Origin: CAZKRU01 sp964555235
Lineage (GTDB): Bacteria; Verrucomicrobiota; Verrucomicrobiia; Methylacidiphilales; CAMAQI01
NCBI GenBank assembly: GCA_964555235.1
Contig: CAZKRU010000001.1
Coordinates: forward strand, 1 to 64,000
Direction: 5' to 3'
DNA length: 64,000 nucleotides
A program made the position numbers and the translations under genes. A model generated the notes under the pieces. The model ran no database searches. It worked only from the letters and a program-made list of their open reading frames with translations, and was not told the DNA's origin. Of this stretch, positions 44,428 to 52,472 are shown in pieces (positions within the stretch are counted from its first letter, which is position 1; every line of letters starts with the position of its first letter).

Positions 44428-45225
44428 ATGTATCCCCTCACCATCTCCCGCCTGATCGAGCAGATCCAACAGCAAATGCCGCCTCCGTTGGAAAAGACAA
44501 GCGTCGACTCCTTTAAATGCGGAGATCCGACACAACCCCTTCGAGGCATTGTAATAACCTTTCTGGCAACCTACGCCGTATTGGAGCAAGCCGTCTCACT
44601 CAATGCTAATCTCATCATTACGCACGAACCCACATTTTTTTCGGGTCGCGATGCCTCCGATTGGCTTGAAAGCGATTCGACCTATCAAGCGAAGCGGGAG
44701 TTTTTAATAAAACATCAACTCACGGTTTGGCGCAATCACGACGGAATTCATTACCGTCGACCGGATGGAATTTTCACCGGAATGATCGAAAAGCTCGGAT
44801 GGAAGAATCGAATGATTCCCGAAGACCACTCCTTGATCGAAATTCCGTCCCTCACCCTTGAGCAGCTTGCCCACCACTGCAAGGAGCGGCTTGGAATTCA
44901 AAAAATTAAAATCGCGGGAAATCCCCTCCAACCGTGCGAGACCCTCGCCCTTCTTCCGGGAGCCAGCGGAGGAAAATCGCAAATTGAGCAACTCCGCCGA
45001 AAAAATGTCGATGCCGTCATTTGTGGGGAGAGCCCGGAATGGGAAACCTGCGAGTACGTCCGGGATGCCACACGCCTTGGAAAACGAAAGGCACTCATTG
45101 TGCTCGGTCACGCGAATAGCGAAGAAGCCGGAATGGAATGGTTTGCGAACTGGTTAAGACCGCAGGTTCCCAAGGAAATCCCAATCACCCATATCCCCAC
45201 AACCGATCCGTTTCAATTCATTTAA
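44428..45225 (+). CDS. NIF3-like dinuclear metal-centre protein
   Basis: 265 aa, NIF3/DUF34 family: NLIITHEPTFFSGRD supplies the TH.P metal site, VWRNHDGIHYRRPDGIF and the C-terminal VLGHANSEEAGMEW provide the other ligands. Cytoplasmic. Family members are metal-dependent hydrolase-like proteins of unsettled function, sometimes tied to repair of damaged metabolites such as GTP cyclohydrolase-related steps. Here it is the last gene of the sulfatase-GH16 operon, an unusual setting. Its end overlaps the convergent LacI-type gene by 4 nt. Confidence 0.85.
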   Translation: MYPLTISRLIEQIQQQMPPPLEKTSVDSFKCGDPTQPLRGIVITFLATYAVLEQAVSLNANLIITHEPTFFSGRDASDWLESDSTYQAKREFLIKHQLTVWRNHDGIHYRRPDGIFTGMIEKLGWKNRMIPEDHSLIEIPSLTLEQLAHHCKERLGIQKIKIAGNPLQPCETLALLPGASGGKSQIEQLRRKNVDAVICGESPEWETCEYVRDATRLGKRKALIVLGHANSEEAGMEWFANWLRPQVPKEIPITHIPTTDPFQFI

Positions 45226-46295
45226 GACGTTCGTCCTTGAAAAATTGCGGTAGATCCCCGCTGAATCAACTGCACAGGAAGCGTATAATGCCGGGGCTGA
45301 CCGGTCAAAAGGCCGCTTCCGCGCTCCATATTAATTTGCGCCGCCTTTTGTCCCATCTCATACCCATTTTGCTCAATGGTTGTTAAGGGCGGAACCATCA
45401 CCTCGGCATTACTGGAATTTCCGACACCGACCACACTCAAATCGCGTGGCAACGAAAGGTTCAAACGCTTTGCCGCACGATAAACTTGTTGCGCCAATCC
45501 ATCGGTGCAGGCGATAACGGCGCTGATGGAAGCGTCTTGACGAAGCGACTCCAATATCTGCTCCGTCACATCCGAGTCAATCGGCACGCGCATTAAACGA
45601 ACCACTGTATTGGGAATTGGCTTGACCTCACTAAGCAATGCCTCACTTCGATGATCGGCCCATCCGAGATTTTCTGGACCCGAAACCACTAAGAAATTCC
45701 GATGATTCAAAGCCGCAAGATGCGAGACGATCAACTTGGCGATCATGAATTCGTCCGAAGCGAGTGTATCCGCAGACAACTGAGGCATCGCATGATCAAT
45801 GGAGACCAATGGAATCTGTCGGCTCTCAAACTCCTTCAAACAGTCTGCATAAAGCGAGGTGAAACGAGGCCAGAGAATCACTCCATCCACCCAGTGATCC
45901 AACAACCGATGAATCTGCTGAATCGCGTAATCCTCACTTTTGATTTCAGGGCGAATACTATCCCACAAAAAGATTGGAAGATGATCCGCCTCTATGAGGC
46001 GATCGTGAATTCCGTGAACCACCGCCGTCCAAAATGATCCTTGAGGATGAACCAAAACTCCTATCATCCGGCTTTTACCACTGCGAATTCCACGGACCAG
46101 CGCATTGGGACGATAGCCCATTTTTTTAGCCATCTCAATTACTTTGGCCTGCGTCTTCAAGGCGGCCCCCTTGTCCCCTCTCAAAATAAGAGAAACCGTC
46201 GCCCGGGAAACCCCTAGAGCTTTCCCAATGGCTGCCTGACTGACTCTCTTGGGGCGAAGTCCCTGCCACGATTTTGAAGGCTTAATTTTACTCAA
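45222..46295 (-). CDS. LacI/GalR-family transcriptional regulator
   Basis: 357 aa. Helix-turn-helix at 18-40 (SQAAIGKALGVSRATVSLIL), hinge at 61-72, periplasmic-binding-protein-like sensor domain to the end. Start is TTG at 46295 with GGAG 8 nt upstream; no ATG exists in frame. In the hinge the usual A-R-x-L is V67-R68-G69-I70, so the minor-groove-intercalating Leu is Ile. A palindrome (46327-46342) sits just upstream of its own start and another at the divergent GH130 start, so it is the best candidate for the block-5 regulator, responding to a galactan-derived sugar. Confidence 0.9.
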   Translation of the reverse strand: MSKIKPSKSWQGLRPKRVSQAAIGKALGVSRATVSLILRGDKGAALKTQAKVIEMAKKMGYRPNALVRGIRSGKSRMIGVLVHPQGSFWTAVVHGIHDRLIEADHLPIFLWDSIRPEIKSEDYAIQQIHRLLDHWVDGVILWPRFTSLYADCLKEFESRQIPLVSIDHAMPQLSADTLASDEFMIAKLIVSHLAALNHRNFLVVSGPENLGWADHRSEALLSEVKPIPNTVVRLMRVPIDSDVTEQILESLRQDASISAVIACTDGLAQQVYRAAKRLNLSLPRDLSVVGVGNSSNAEVMVPPLTTIEQNGYEMGQKAAQINMERGSGLLTGQPRHYTLPVQLIQRGSTAIFQGRTS

Positions 46296-46326
46296 GTTTA
46301 ATACTCCATTTTCAATAATTTAGCTT

Positions 46327-46342
46327 ACTATCAGATGATAAT
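46327..46342. promoter_or_regulatory. Palindromic operator-like site upstream of lacI-type gene
   Basis: ACTATCAGATGATAAT, 14 of 16 to ATTATCATATGATAAT. It is 32 bp before the regulator's TTG start, fitting autoregulation. About 115 bp separate it from the GH130-side site, so looping between the two is possible. Confidence 0.55.
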
Positions 46343-46441
46343 TTTTTTACAACGTTTTTGTTCAAAAAATTAAAAAATGGATCAAACATTGATTGCTTTC
46401 TATCAAAAATAATCGCTTTGATTATTTGGCTAAATTACAAA

Positions 46442-46470
46442 TTTGACATATGATAATTTTTTGCTTTAAT
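46442..46470 (+). promoter_or_regulatory. Promoter with embedded operator for GH130
   Basis: TTGACA (46443-46448), 16-bp spacer, TTTAAT (46465-46470). The palindrome half CATATGATAAT (46447-46457) occupies the -35/spacer. The predicted start of transcription, about 46477, coincides with an ATG, so the message may be leaderless. Confidence 0.5.
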
Positions 46471-46476
46471 TGTAAC

Positions 46477-47475
46477 ATGAATTCATCCAATTCAAAAATC
46501 CAGATTGTCAGCAACTCAATCCCCAATATCCCTTGGCAGGAACGTCCTATCGGAGACATCTCGGTTGTATGGCGCTACTCAAGCAACCCAGTGATCCCGA
46601 GAAACCCCTTTCCAACAGCCAACAGCGTCTTTAACAGCGCAGTGGTTCCCTTCAATGGGAAATTCGCCGGCGTCTTCCGCTGTGATGACACCTCCCGACT
46701 TCAGAACCTCCACGCGGGCTTTAGCGATAACGCCATCGACTGGAAGATCAACCCGGAGCCCATCCGATTTATCGGAGCGGATTCGGAAATCGCAAAATGG
46801 AACTTCGGCTACGATCCCCGCGTTGTATGGCTCGAGGATCGATTCTATATCACCTGGTGCAATGATTATCATGGTCCCACCATTGGTGTGGCGTGGACCC
46901 AGGATTTCAAAACCTTCCACCAGATTGAGAATTCATTTCTCCCTTACAACCGAAACGGCGTTCTCTTTCCTCGCAAGATCAACGGAAAGTATCATCTCCT
47001 CAGCCGCCCCAGCGACGGAGGACACACCGCATTCGGGGATATTTTTGTCAGCAGCAGCACCGACATGGTTCACTGGGGCTGCCACCGTCACGTCATGTCG
47101 AAAGGGGGAACTCCCTGGCAGGGAACCAAAATCGGCGCTGGCCCAATTCCCATTGAAACTACCGAGGGCTGGCTGATGTTTTATCACGGCGTTCTCAGTT
47201 CCTGCAATGGCATGGTTTATGCCTGGAGCGCAGCACTGCTGGATCTCGAAAAGCCCTGGAAGGTGATACACCGCCCAAAACCCTATCTTCTCGCACCCTG
47301 GGAAATTTATGAGTGCGTGGGAGATGTCCCAAATGTCACCTTCCCCACTTCCGCCCTGACGGATGCAACAACCGGTAGAATCGCCATCTATTATGGCTGC
47401 GCAGATACCGTAACGGGAATAGCATTCTGCCAAGTAGATGAAGTAATCGCTTGGCTGAAATCAAATTCCCTTTAG
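46477..47475 (+). CDS. GH130-like beta-mannoside phosphorylase-type enzyme
   Basis: 332 aa from ATG 46477 (MNSSNSKIQIVSNS); an in-frame ATG at 46450 lies inside the promoter/operator and is less likely. Five-bladed beta-propeller features of GH130 are present: FGYDPRVVWLEDRFYITWCN (putative catalytic Asp in DPRV), VLFPRKINGKYHLLSRPSDG, and KIGAGPIPIETTEGWLMFYH. GH130 enzymes are phosphorylases or hydrolases of beta-mannosides; in a galactan locus the substrate may differ. No signal peptide. Divergent from the LacI-type regulator and next to a sulfatase. Confidence 0.85.
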   Translation: MNSSNSKIQIVSNSIPNIPWQERPIGDISVVWRYSSNPVIPRNPFPTANSVFNSAVVPFNGKFAGVFRCDDTSRLQNLHAGFSDNAIDWKINPEPIRFIGADSEIAKWNFGYDPRVVWLEDRFYITWCNDYHGPTIGVAWTQDFKTFHQIENSFLPYNRNGVLFPRKINGKYHLLSRPSDGGHTAFGDIFVSSSTDMVHWGCHRHVMSKGGTPWQGTKIGAGPIPIETTEGWLMFYHGVLSSCNGMVYAWSAALLDLEKPWKVIHRPKPYLLAPWEIYECVGDVPNVTFPTSALTDATTGRIAIYYGCADTVTGIAFCQVDEVIAWLKSNSL

Positions 47476-47519
47476 TAGCCTTTGGACTTGCTAAGCCCTA
47501 CAGACTGCTAGGCTTTTTC
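47476..47519 (+). terminator. Possible weak terminator after GH130
   Basis: AGCCT (47477-47481) can pair with AGGCT (47510-47514), or AAGCC (47493-47497) with GGCTT (47511-47515), followed by TTTTT. The stem is only 5 bp, so this is tentative. Confidence 0.3.
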
Positions 47520-47550
47520 TACAAGAAAAAGCTCCCAACCCGAACACCTC

Positions 47551-49098
47551 ATGAGAATTCTCTACATTGATATTGATAGCCTGCGCCCAGATCATCTGGG
47601 CTGCTACGGATACCATCGCAACACCAGTCCGTCGATCGATCAGATCGCTCGTGACGGAGTGATCTTTCGAAAAACATACACCGTCGACTCCCCCTGTCTT
47701 CCTTCCCGTTCCGCACTCTATTCCGGACGTTTTGGAATTCAAACTGGTGTCGTCGGACACGGCGGAATCTCCTCACAGCCAAAAATCCAAGATATGAATA
47801 CCCGCCGCTTTCGTGACACTTTTGTGGAGCAAGGCTTCATCCGAGAGCTTACCCGCAAAGGCTGGCACACGGCGATGATCAGTCCTTTTGGCCAACGTCA
47901 CGCCGCCCACTGGTTCTACGCCGGCTTTTTGGAGATTCATAACACCGGCCACGAAGGAATGGAATCCGCAGAACAAATCCAGCCCTACGTCGACAAATGG
48001 ATGCATGAAAATGCAAAGCATGACAATTGGTACTTGCACGTGAATTACTGGGATCCGCACACTCCTTACCGGGTTCCCCTTGAATATGGGGATCCCTTCG
48101 CCAACGATCCGCTTCCAGCCTGGCTCACCGACGAGAAGCTCATTGAGCGACACTCAAAAAAAGTCGGCCCTCACACTGCCCAGGATATCGGAGGCATGTA
48201 CGATGACCGCGAAGATCCCCGCTACCCGCGTCACCTCGGAAAAATCTCCAACCTGAATGATGTTCGCCGCTTGATTGACGGCTACGACACCGGCATCCGA
48301 TACGCCGATGATCACATCGCCAAGATCATCGCGACCCTCAAAGCCGCAGGCGTTTACGAAGAGACCGCCATCATTATTTCCGGGGATCACGGAGAAAGCT
48401 TCGGAGAACTCGGGATCTACGGCGAACACGCCACCGCGGATGAATCCGTCAACCACATCCCGATGATCATCAAATGGCCCGGAGGAAGAAAAGGAGCGGA
48501 GGAAAATGGGCTTCACTACAATATCGATCTCGTTCCCACTCTCATGGACCTGACGGAAACCAGAAAACACGAAATTTGGGACGGAAAATCCTTCGCTGAA
48601 TCCATCACCAAGGAGAGCGAAACCGGGCGGAACGAGTTGATCCTGAGTCACTGCGCCATGACCTGTCAGCGCTCGGTTCGCTGGAGCCAATGGCTCTACA
48701 TCCGCACCTATCATGACGGATTCCATCTCTACCCCCAGGAGATGCTCTTTGATATCGAACGTGACCCCTACGAACAAAATGATCTCACCGCGCAGCATCC
48801 CGAACTGTGCAAGGAAGGAGCATGGCGGCTCCTTCGCTGGCATGATGAGCAGATGCAGAAAATGGCAAAGTATTCTACGGACTCCGTGGATCCGCTCTGG
48901 AGCGTCATGCGAGAAGGCGGCCCTTTTCACGCCAACCTTCAAGAGCAGACCCGCGACCCCGGCGGCATCGACGGCTTTCTTAAATACCTGAAGCGCCTAG
49001 ATGAAACCGGCCGCAAAGAGGGAAGCGACGCTCTGCGCAAAAAATACGCCGCATTCCTCCCTTCTGAAAAAATTAATCCCCGTCGATCGGATTCCTGA
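47551..49098 (+). CDS. S1-family sulfatase without signal peptide
   Basis: 515 aa. It starts MRILYIDIDSLRPDHLGCYG, directly in the fold; formylglycine cysteine C49 in CLPSR; second metal block ISGDHGESFGELGIYGEHA. Longer C-terminus than the other sulfatases (DP.EQNDL region then helical tail to RRSDS). No signal peptide. Follows GH130 by 75 bp on the same strand and converges on the MFS gene. Position-specific desulfation is likely; substrate unknown. Confidence 0.9.
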   Translation: MRILYIDIDSLRPDHLGCYGYHRNTSPSIDQIARDGVIFRKTYTVDSPCLPSRSALYSGRFGIQTGVVGHGGISSQPKIQDMNTRRFRDTFVEQGFIRELTRKGWHTAMISPFGQRHAAHWFYAGFLEIHNTGHEGMESAEQIQPYVDKWMHENAKHDNWYLHVNYWDPHTPYRVPLEYGDPFANDPLPAWLTDEKLIERHSKKVGPHTAQDIGGMYDDREDPRYPRHLGKISNLNDVRRLIDGYDTGIRYADDHIAKIIATLKAAGVYEETAIIISGDHGESFGELGIYGEHATADESVNHIPMIIKWPGGRKGAEENGLHYNIDLVPTLMDLTETRKHEIWDGKSFAESITKESETGRNELILSHCAMTCQRSVRWSQWLYIRTYHDGFHLYPQEMLFDIERDPYEQNDLTAQHPELCKEGAWRLLRWHDEQMQKMAKYSTDSVDPLWSVMREGGPFHANLQEQTRDPGGIDGFLKYLKRLDETGRKEGSDALRKKYAAFLPSEKINPRRSDS

Positions 49099-49139
49099 CC
49101 CTCCCTTCACTCTGGAGTGATTCGAGCGGAACGAAGTGG

Positions 49140-50480
49140 TCACACCGATTCCTTTTCTTTTAAAAGCCGGGCGGGAACTCCGACAATTAAAGTGATTGCT
49201 CCAAGGAGAAGGATTCCTCCAATCACCGCAAAGCCCGCATAGTAACTTCCCGTAGCCGCTTTGACTTGTCCAATAATCACCGGACTAGCGAATCCACCGA
49301 GCCCGCCGAGACTGCTCACCAACGCAATCCCTGCCGCCGCAGCCGAGCCAGACAAATAGGCCGGAGGAATTGTCCAAAAAACCGCAAATCCGCTGTAAAT
49401 TCCTGAAGCCCCAACCACGACAAGAAGAAACGCCAGTCGCGCATCATACGCCGCCGTCCAACCGAGCAATCCGAAGCAGAGCGCTCCCACCACCATCCCC
49501 GTCGCTACATGCCATCGGCGCTCCATCGTTCGATCCGAATGTCGTCCCACGAAGTACATCGCCACCGCTGCAGCGGCGTAAGGAATCGCTGAAAGCCAGC
49601 CAATATTCCCAACACTCTGCACTCCCATCGTTTGAATCAGCGACGGCATCCACAGGGTCATAGAATTGTTTCCGCAAAGAATTGCAAAATAGACAACAAC
49701 GACGACATAGACCTTCGGATCCAAAAATGCCTGACTCAGTCCGCCCCCTGAACGACGGTTCACTTTCTTTCGATGATCTGCCTCAATCTCCGATAAAACC
49801 ATCCGCCGCTCCCGCTCCGTCAGCCAATTCACTTCTTCCGGACGATCATGCAGATAAAAATAGGCGTAAATTCCAAGCGCAACCGTCGGAAGTCCTTCCA
49901 ACAAAAAAAGCCACTGCCAGCTTTTGAGAATTGTCACGCCGGACATCCCCTCCATGATCCATCCGGAGAGAGGGCCGCCAATGACTGCCGCCAGAGTGTT
50001 CCCAATTAAAAAGAGCGAAGTGATTCTTGCCCGACGACTCGCCGGAAACCAGTAGGTCAGATAAAGAATCAACCCCGGAAAAAAACCGGCCTCCGCAGCT
50101 CCGAGCAAAAAACGGGCGACATAAAATTGCATCGGAATCGTCACAAAAGCCATCCCCGCAGAAATCGTCCCCCAAATCACCATGATTCGAGTAAACGTAA
50201 TCCGTGCCCCGACTTTTTGCAGATAGAGATTGCTCGGCACCTCAAAAAACATGTAGCCTATAAAAAAGAGCCCAGCCCCCAAACCATAAGCCGCATCCCC
50301 AAGACCGAGATCCCGCATAAATTCGAGCTTCGCAAAACTCACATTGATCCGGTCGAGATGACTGAAGAGATAGCAGACAAAAAGCAGTGGAAAGATTTTG
50401 AAAGTAATCTTGCGAAAGACCAGATCTGCCTCACGAGGAGTATGGGCCAATTCCATCGATGAATGAGAAACAGCCTTCAT
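49140..50480 (-). CDS. MFS transporter, anion:cation symporter type
   Basis: 446 aa with about 12 predicted membrane helices. The first loop motif (YLFSHLDRINVSFAKLEFMR) and GLFFIGYMFFEVPSNLYLQK are characteristic of the ACS group (tartrate, phthalate, hexuronate, galactonate carriers). The central cytoplasmic loop is basic. Its ATG overlaps the stop of the enolase-superfamily gene (ATGA), so transporter and enzyme probably share a substrate, most likely a sugar acid. Last gene of the four-gene operon from 54.5 kb. Confidence 0.9.
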   Translation of the reverse strand: MKAVSHSSMELAHTPREADLVFRKITFKIFPLLFVCYLFSHLDRINVSFAKLEFMRDLGLGDAAYGLGAGLFFIGYMFFEVPSNLYLQKVGARITFTRIMVIWGTISAGMAFVTIPMQFYVARFLLGAAEAGFFPGLILYLTYWFPASRRARITSLFLIGNTLAAVIGGPLSGWIMEGMSGVTILKSWQWLFLLEGLPTVALGIYAYFYLHDRPEEVNWLTERERRMVLSEIEADHRKKVNRRSGGGLSQAFLDPKVYVVVVVYFAILCGNNSMTLWMPSLIQTMGVQSVGNIGWLSAIPYAAAAVAMYFVGRHSDRTMERRWHVATGMVVGALCFGLLGWTAAYDARLAFLLVVVGASGIYSGFAVFWTIPPAYLSGSAAAAGIALVSSLGGLGGFASPVIIGQVKAATGSYYAGFAVIGGILLLGAITLIVGVPARLLKEKESV

Positions 50481-51637
50481 GATGAGACTCCGTATCGATG
50501 TCCGACTTGAAAGGATTTCAACCTCTTCAGGTCCGGAGCCACCCCCAGTCCCGCCTCATCGGAAAGCTGAATGCCCCCTTCCTTTAACGTTGAGATTGCC
50601 GGAGCTAGCAAATCCCGCAGCGGATTCGGGTTTGCATCCACCTCCACAAAGCCATTTCCGCCAAGGGCCGCTTTCAAATGAAGTGACGCCATCAATCCCA
50701 TCCCGCTACCGAGCCAATGCGGACAAAAAAGTCGCCCCGCTTCCAGCACCGCTTTTCCCACCGGAAGACATCCACTAAATCCTCCCCACTTTGCCAAATC
50801 CGGCTGAATCACGGACAACGCCCCCGCCTCTGTCGCCTCTCTGAAATTTTCAGCACCTCGAAGATTCTCACCCGCCGCCAAAGGAATCGGAGAGTGGCTT
50901 GAAAGTTTTTTCCACTCATCGATCGTAGAATCCGCCGCAATCGGTTCTTCAAGCCAGAAGAGGTTAAATTCCTCCAAAACGCGACTCATTTCTTTCGCCT
51001 CTTCCAGAGTCCATCCTTGATTCGCATCCGCCAATACTCGCGTCTCCGCTCCGAGTTCACGACGCAATCCCTGCAAATTGGCTGAATCGCGATCCACTCC
51101 AAAACCGATTTTTAATTTAAAGGCACGATACCCCTCCTCATATTTCAAGGCCGCCAGTTTTTCCGGCTGAGTCGGATTCAATCCCGAGGCATAGACGCCG
51201 ATCTCCGGACTGCCGCCGAACAATTTCCACAACGGCATTTTCATCCGTTTCCCCACCATATCCCACAAAGCGATATCCACTCCGGCGATGACCTGCGCCA
51301 TGGTCCCCGGCTCTCCACATTGAATTCCCAAAATTCTCAACCGTTTTGAAAGCTCCTCGAAAACTTCCCGGGGCCCGCTCCACTCACGGCTCAATAAAAA
51401 CGGGGCCACATTCGATTCGAAAACCCGCGCCCGATGCTCTGCGCCAACCCCTGGAAAATTACACCAGACTTCCCCCCACCCGAAACACCCCTCTGAATCC
51501 TCCACCCGAACCAAAACCGCAGGGCGGTCCGTCATGATTCCAAATGACGTCTGCACGGGCGTTTCAATCGGCGCCCTGAAAACCAGCGCTTCAACCCGGC
51601 TCAGCCGGAACGGAAACTGTCCTTCAAATCCACTCAT
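50477..51637 (-). CDS. Mandelate racemase/enolase-superfamily enzyme, candidate sugar-acid cycloisomerase or dehydratase
   Basis: 386 aa. Catalytic features of the MR/MLE group: K174-x-K176 in FKLKIG, metal ligands D204 (DANQGW), E230 (WLEEP) and E257 (AGENLR), and H307 (CPHWLGSG). Such enzymes racemise, dehydrate or cycloisomerise sugar acids. In agar catabolism 3,6-anhydro-L-galactonate cycloisomerase belongs to this superfamily, so that activity is a reasonable candidate here; galactonate dehydratase-like activity is the main alternative. Cytoplasmic; 7 bp after the esterase and coupled to the MFS gene. Confidence 0.88.
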   Translation of the reverse strand: MSGFEGQFPFRLSRVEALVFRAPIETPVQTSFGIMTDRPAVLVRVEDSEGCFGWGEVWCNFPGVGAEHRARVFESNVAPFLLSREWSGPREVFEELSKRLRILGIQCGEPGTMAQVIAGVDIALWDMVGKRMKMPLWKLFGGSPEIGVYASGLNPTQPEKLAALKYEEGYRAFKLKIGFGVDRDSANLQGLRRELGAETRVLADANQGWTLEEAKEMSRVLEEFNLFWLEEPIAADSTIDEWKKLSSHSPIPLAAGENLRGAENFREATEAGALSVIQPDLAKWGGFSGCLPVGKAVLEAGRLFCPHWLGSGMGLMASLHLKAALGGNGFVEVDANPNPLRDLLAPAISTLKEGGIQLSDEAGLGVAPDLKRLKSFQVGHRYGVSS

Positions 51638-51644
51638 TCATCCC

Positions 51645-52457
51645 TTACTGAATCAAGTTGATGGATTTTAGAAATTTCTCCATTTGATCCATCGTCCTGG
51701 GTTTTTCCTGCGCATAATTGAAAAACCCGTGTTTTTTGTTTTCATAAGAAAAAAGCTCGCACCGATTTCCACTCGCCTTCATTTTTTCACCAAAAGACTG
51801 CGCGGTTGCATAGGGAACCACTTGATCCGCCGTCCCATGAAAAACTGCAGTCGGAGGCAGTCCAGCAATCACCTGGTGGATCGGAGAGTATCGGCGGGCA
51901 ACGTCCTCCTCCCCAAAAATAGACACCTTCTTCGTCACATCTAGCGCAGGGTTAAACAATATCATCGCCCGTGGAATTTTATAAATCTCCTGCGGATCGA
52001 TTTCAGCCTCCCGGAGCATCACCGTGCAAGCCGCAAGATGGCCGCCGGCGGAACCTCCCGCCACCACAATTTTTTCCGGATCGATTCCCAGTTCGTCCGC
52101 GTGTTCTTTCGTCCACAGAACGGCCGCTTTCGCATCGGCGACCGCATCCATGCCGTTGGTTTTGTGTCGGCTGGAGACGCGATATTCAGGGGTCAGACCC
52201 ACGACCCCCTTTTCTGAGAGAAACTCACATTGATCTTTGAACTGCTCCCGGCTTCCCCCTACCCACCCTCCTCCAAAAAAGAATATGACTGTTGTTCTCT
52301 TGTCCCCCGGCTTCCATTCTTTTGGCTTATAAACCGACATCGGAAGCTGGATTCCATTCACCTCGCGATAATTGATGTCGGAGCTGGTAGCGTCGGCTTT
52401 CGACGCGACACACCCCAATCCCATCAGCATCAACATGGCCAGCGCCGGTATTGTCAC
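51645..52457 (-). CDS. Alpha/beta-hydrolase carbohydrate esterase/lipase-like
   Basis: 270 aa from GTG at 52457, preceded by AAAGGAG at 10-nt spacing. N-terminal signal peptide, possibly a lipoprotein (MLMLMGLGC). Oxyanion motif FFFGGGWVGG, nucleophile Ser in GGSAGG, Asp in HGTADQVVP, His in KKHGFFNYA: the BD-FAE/acetylxylan-esterase-like pattern. Probably removes acyl groups from oligosaccharides in the periplasm. Lies between the GH-A-like gene and the enolase-superfamily gene in one operon. Confidence 0.85.
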   Translation of the reverse strand: MTIPALAMLMLMGLGCVASKADATSSDINYREVNGIQLPMSVYKPKEWKPGDKRTTVIFFFGGGWVGGSREQFKDQCEFLSEKGVVGLTPEYRVSSRHKTNGMDAVADAKAAVLWTKEHADELGIDPEKIVVAGGSAGGHLAACTVMLREAEIDPQEIYKIPRAMILFNPALDVTKKVSIFGEEDVARRYSPIHQVIAGLPPTAVFHGTADQVVPYATAQSFGEKMKASGNRCELFSYENKKHGFFNYAQEKPRTMDQMEKFLKSINLIQ

Positions 52458-52472
52458 AGTAATGATACTCCT

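Noticed and set aside
48154..48942. 262-aa minus-strand ORF antisense to the 47551 sulfatase
   Set aside because: The sulfatase frame carries the CLPSR motif and metal ligands; the antisense frame has no start context or family features.
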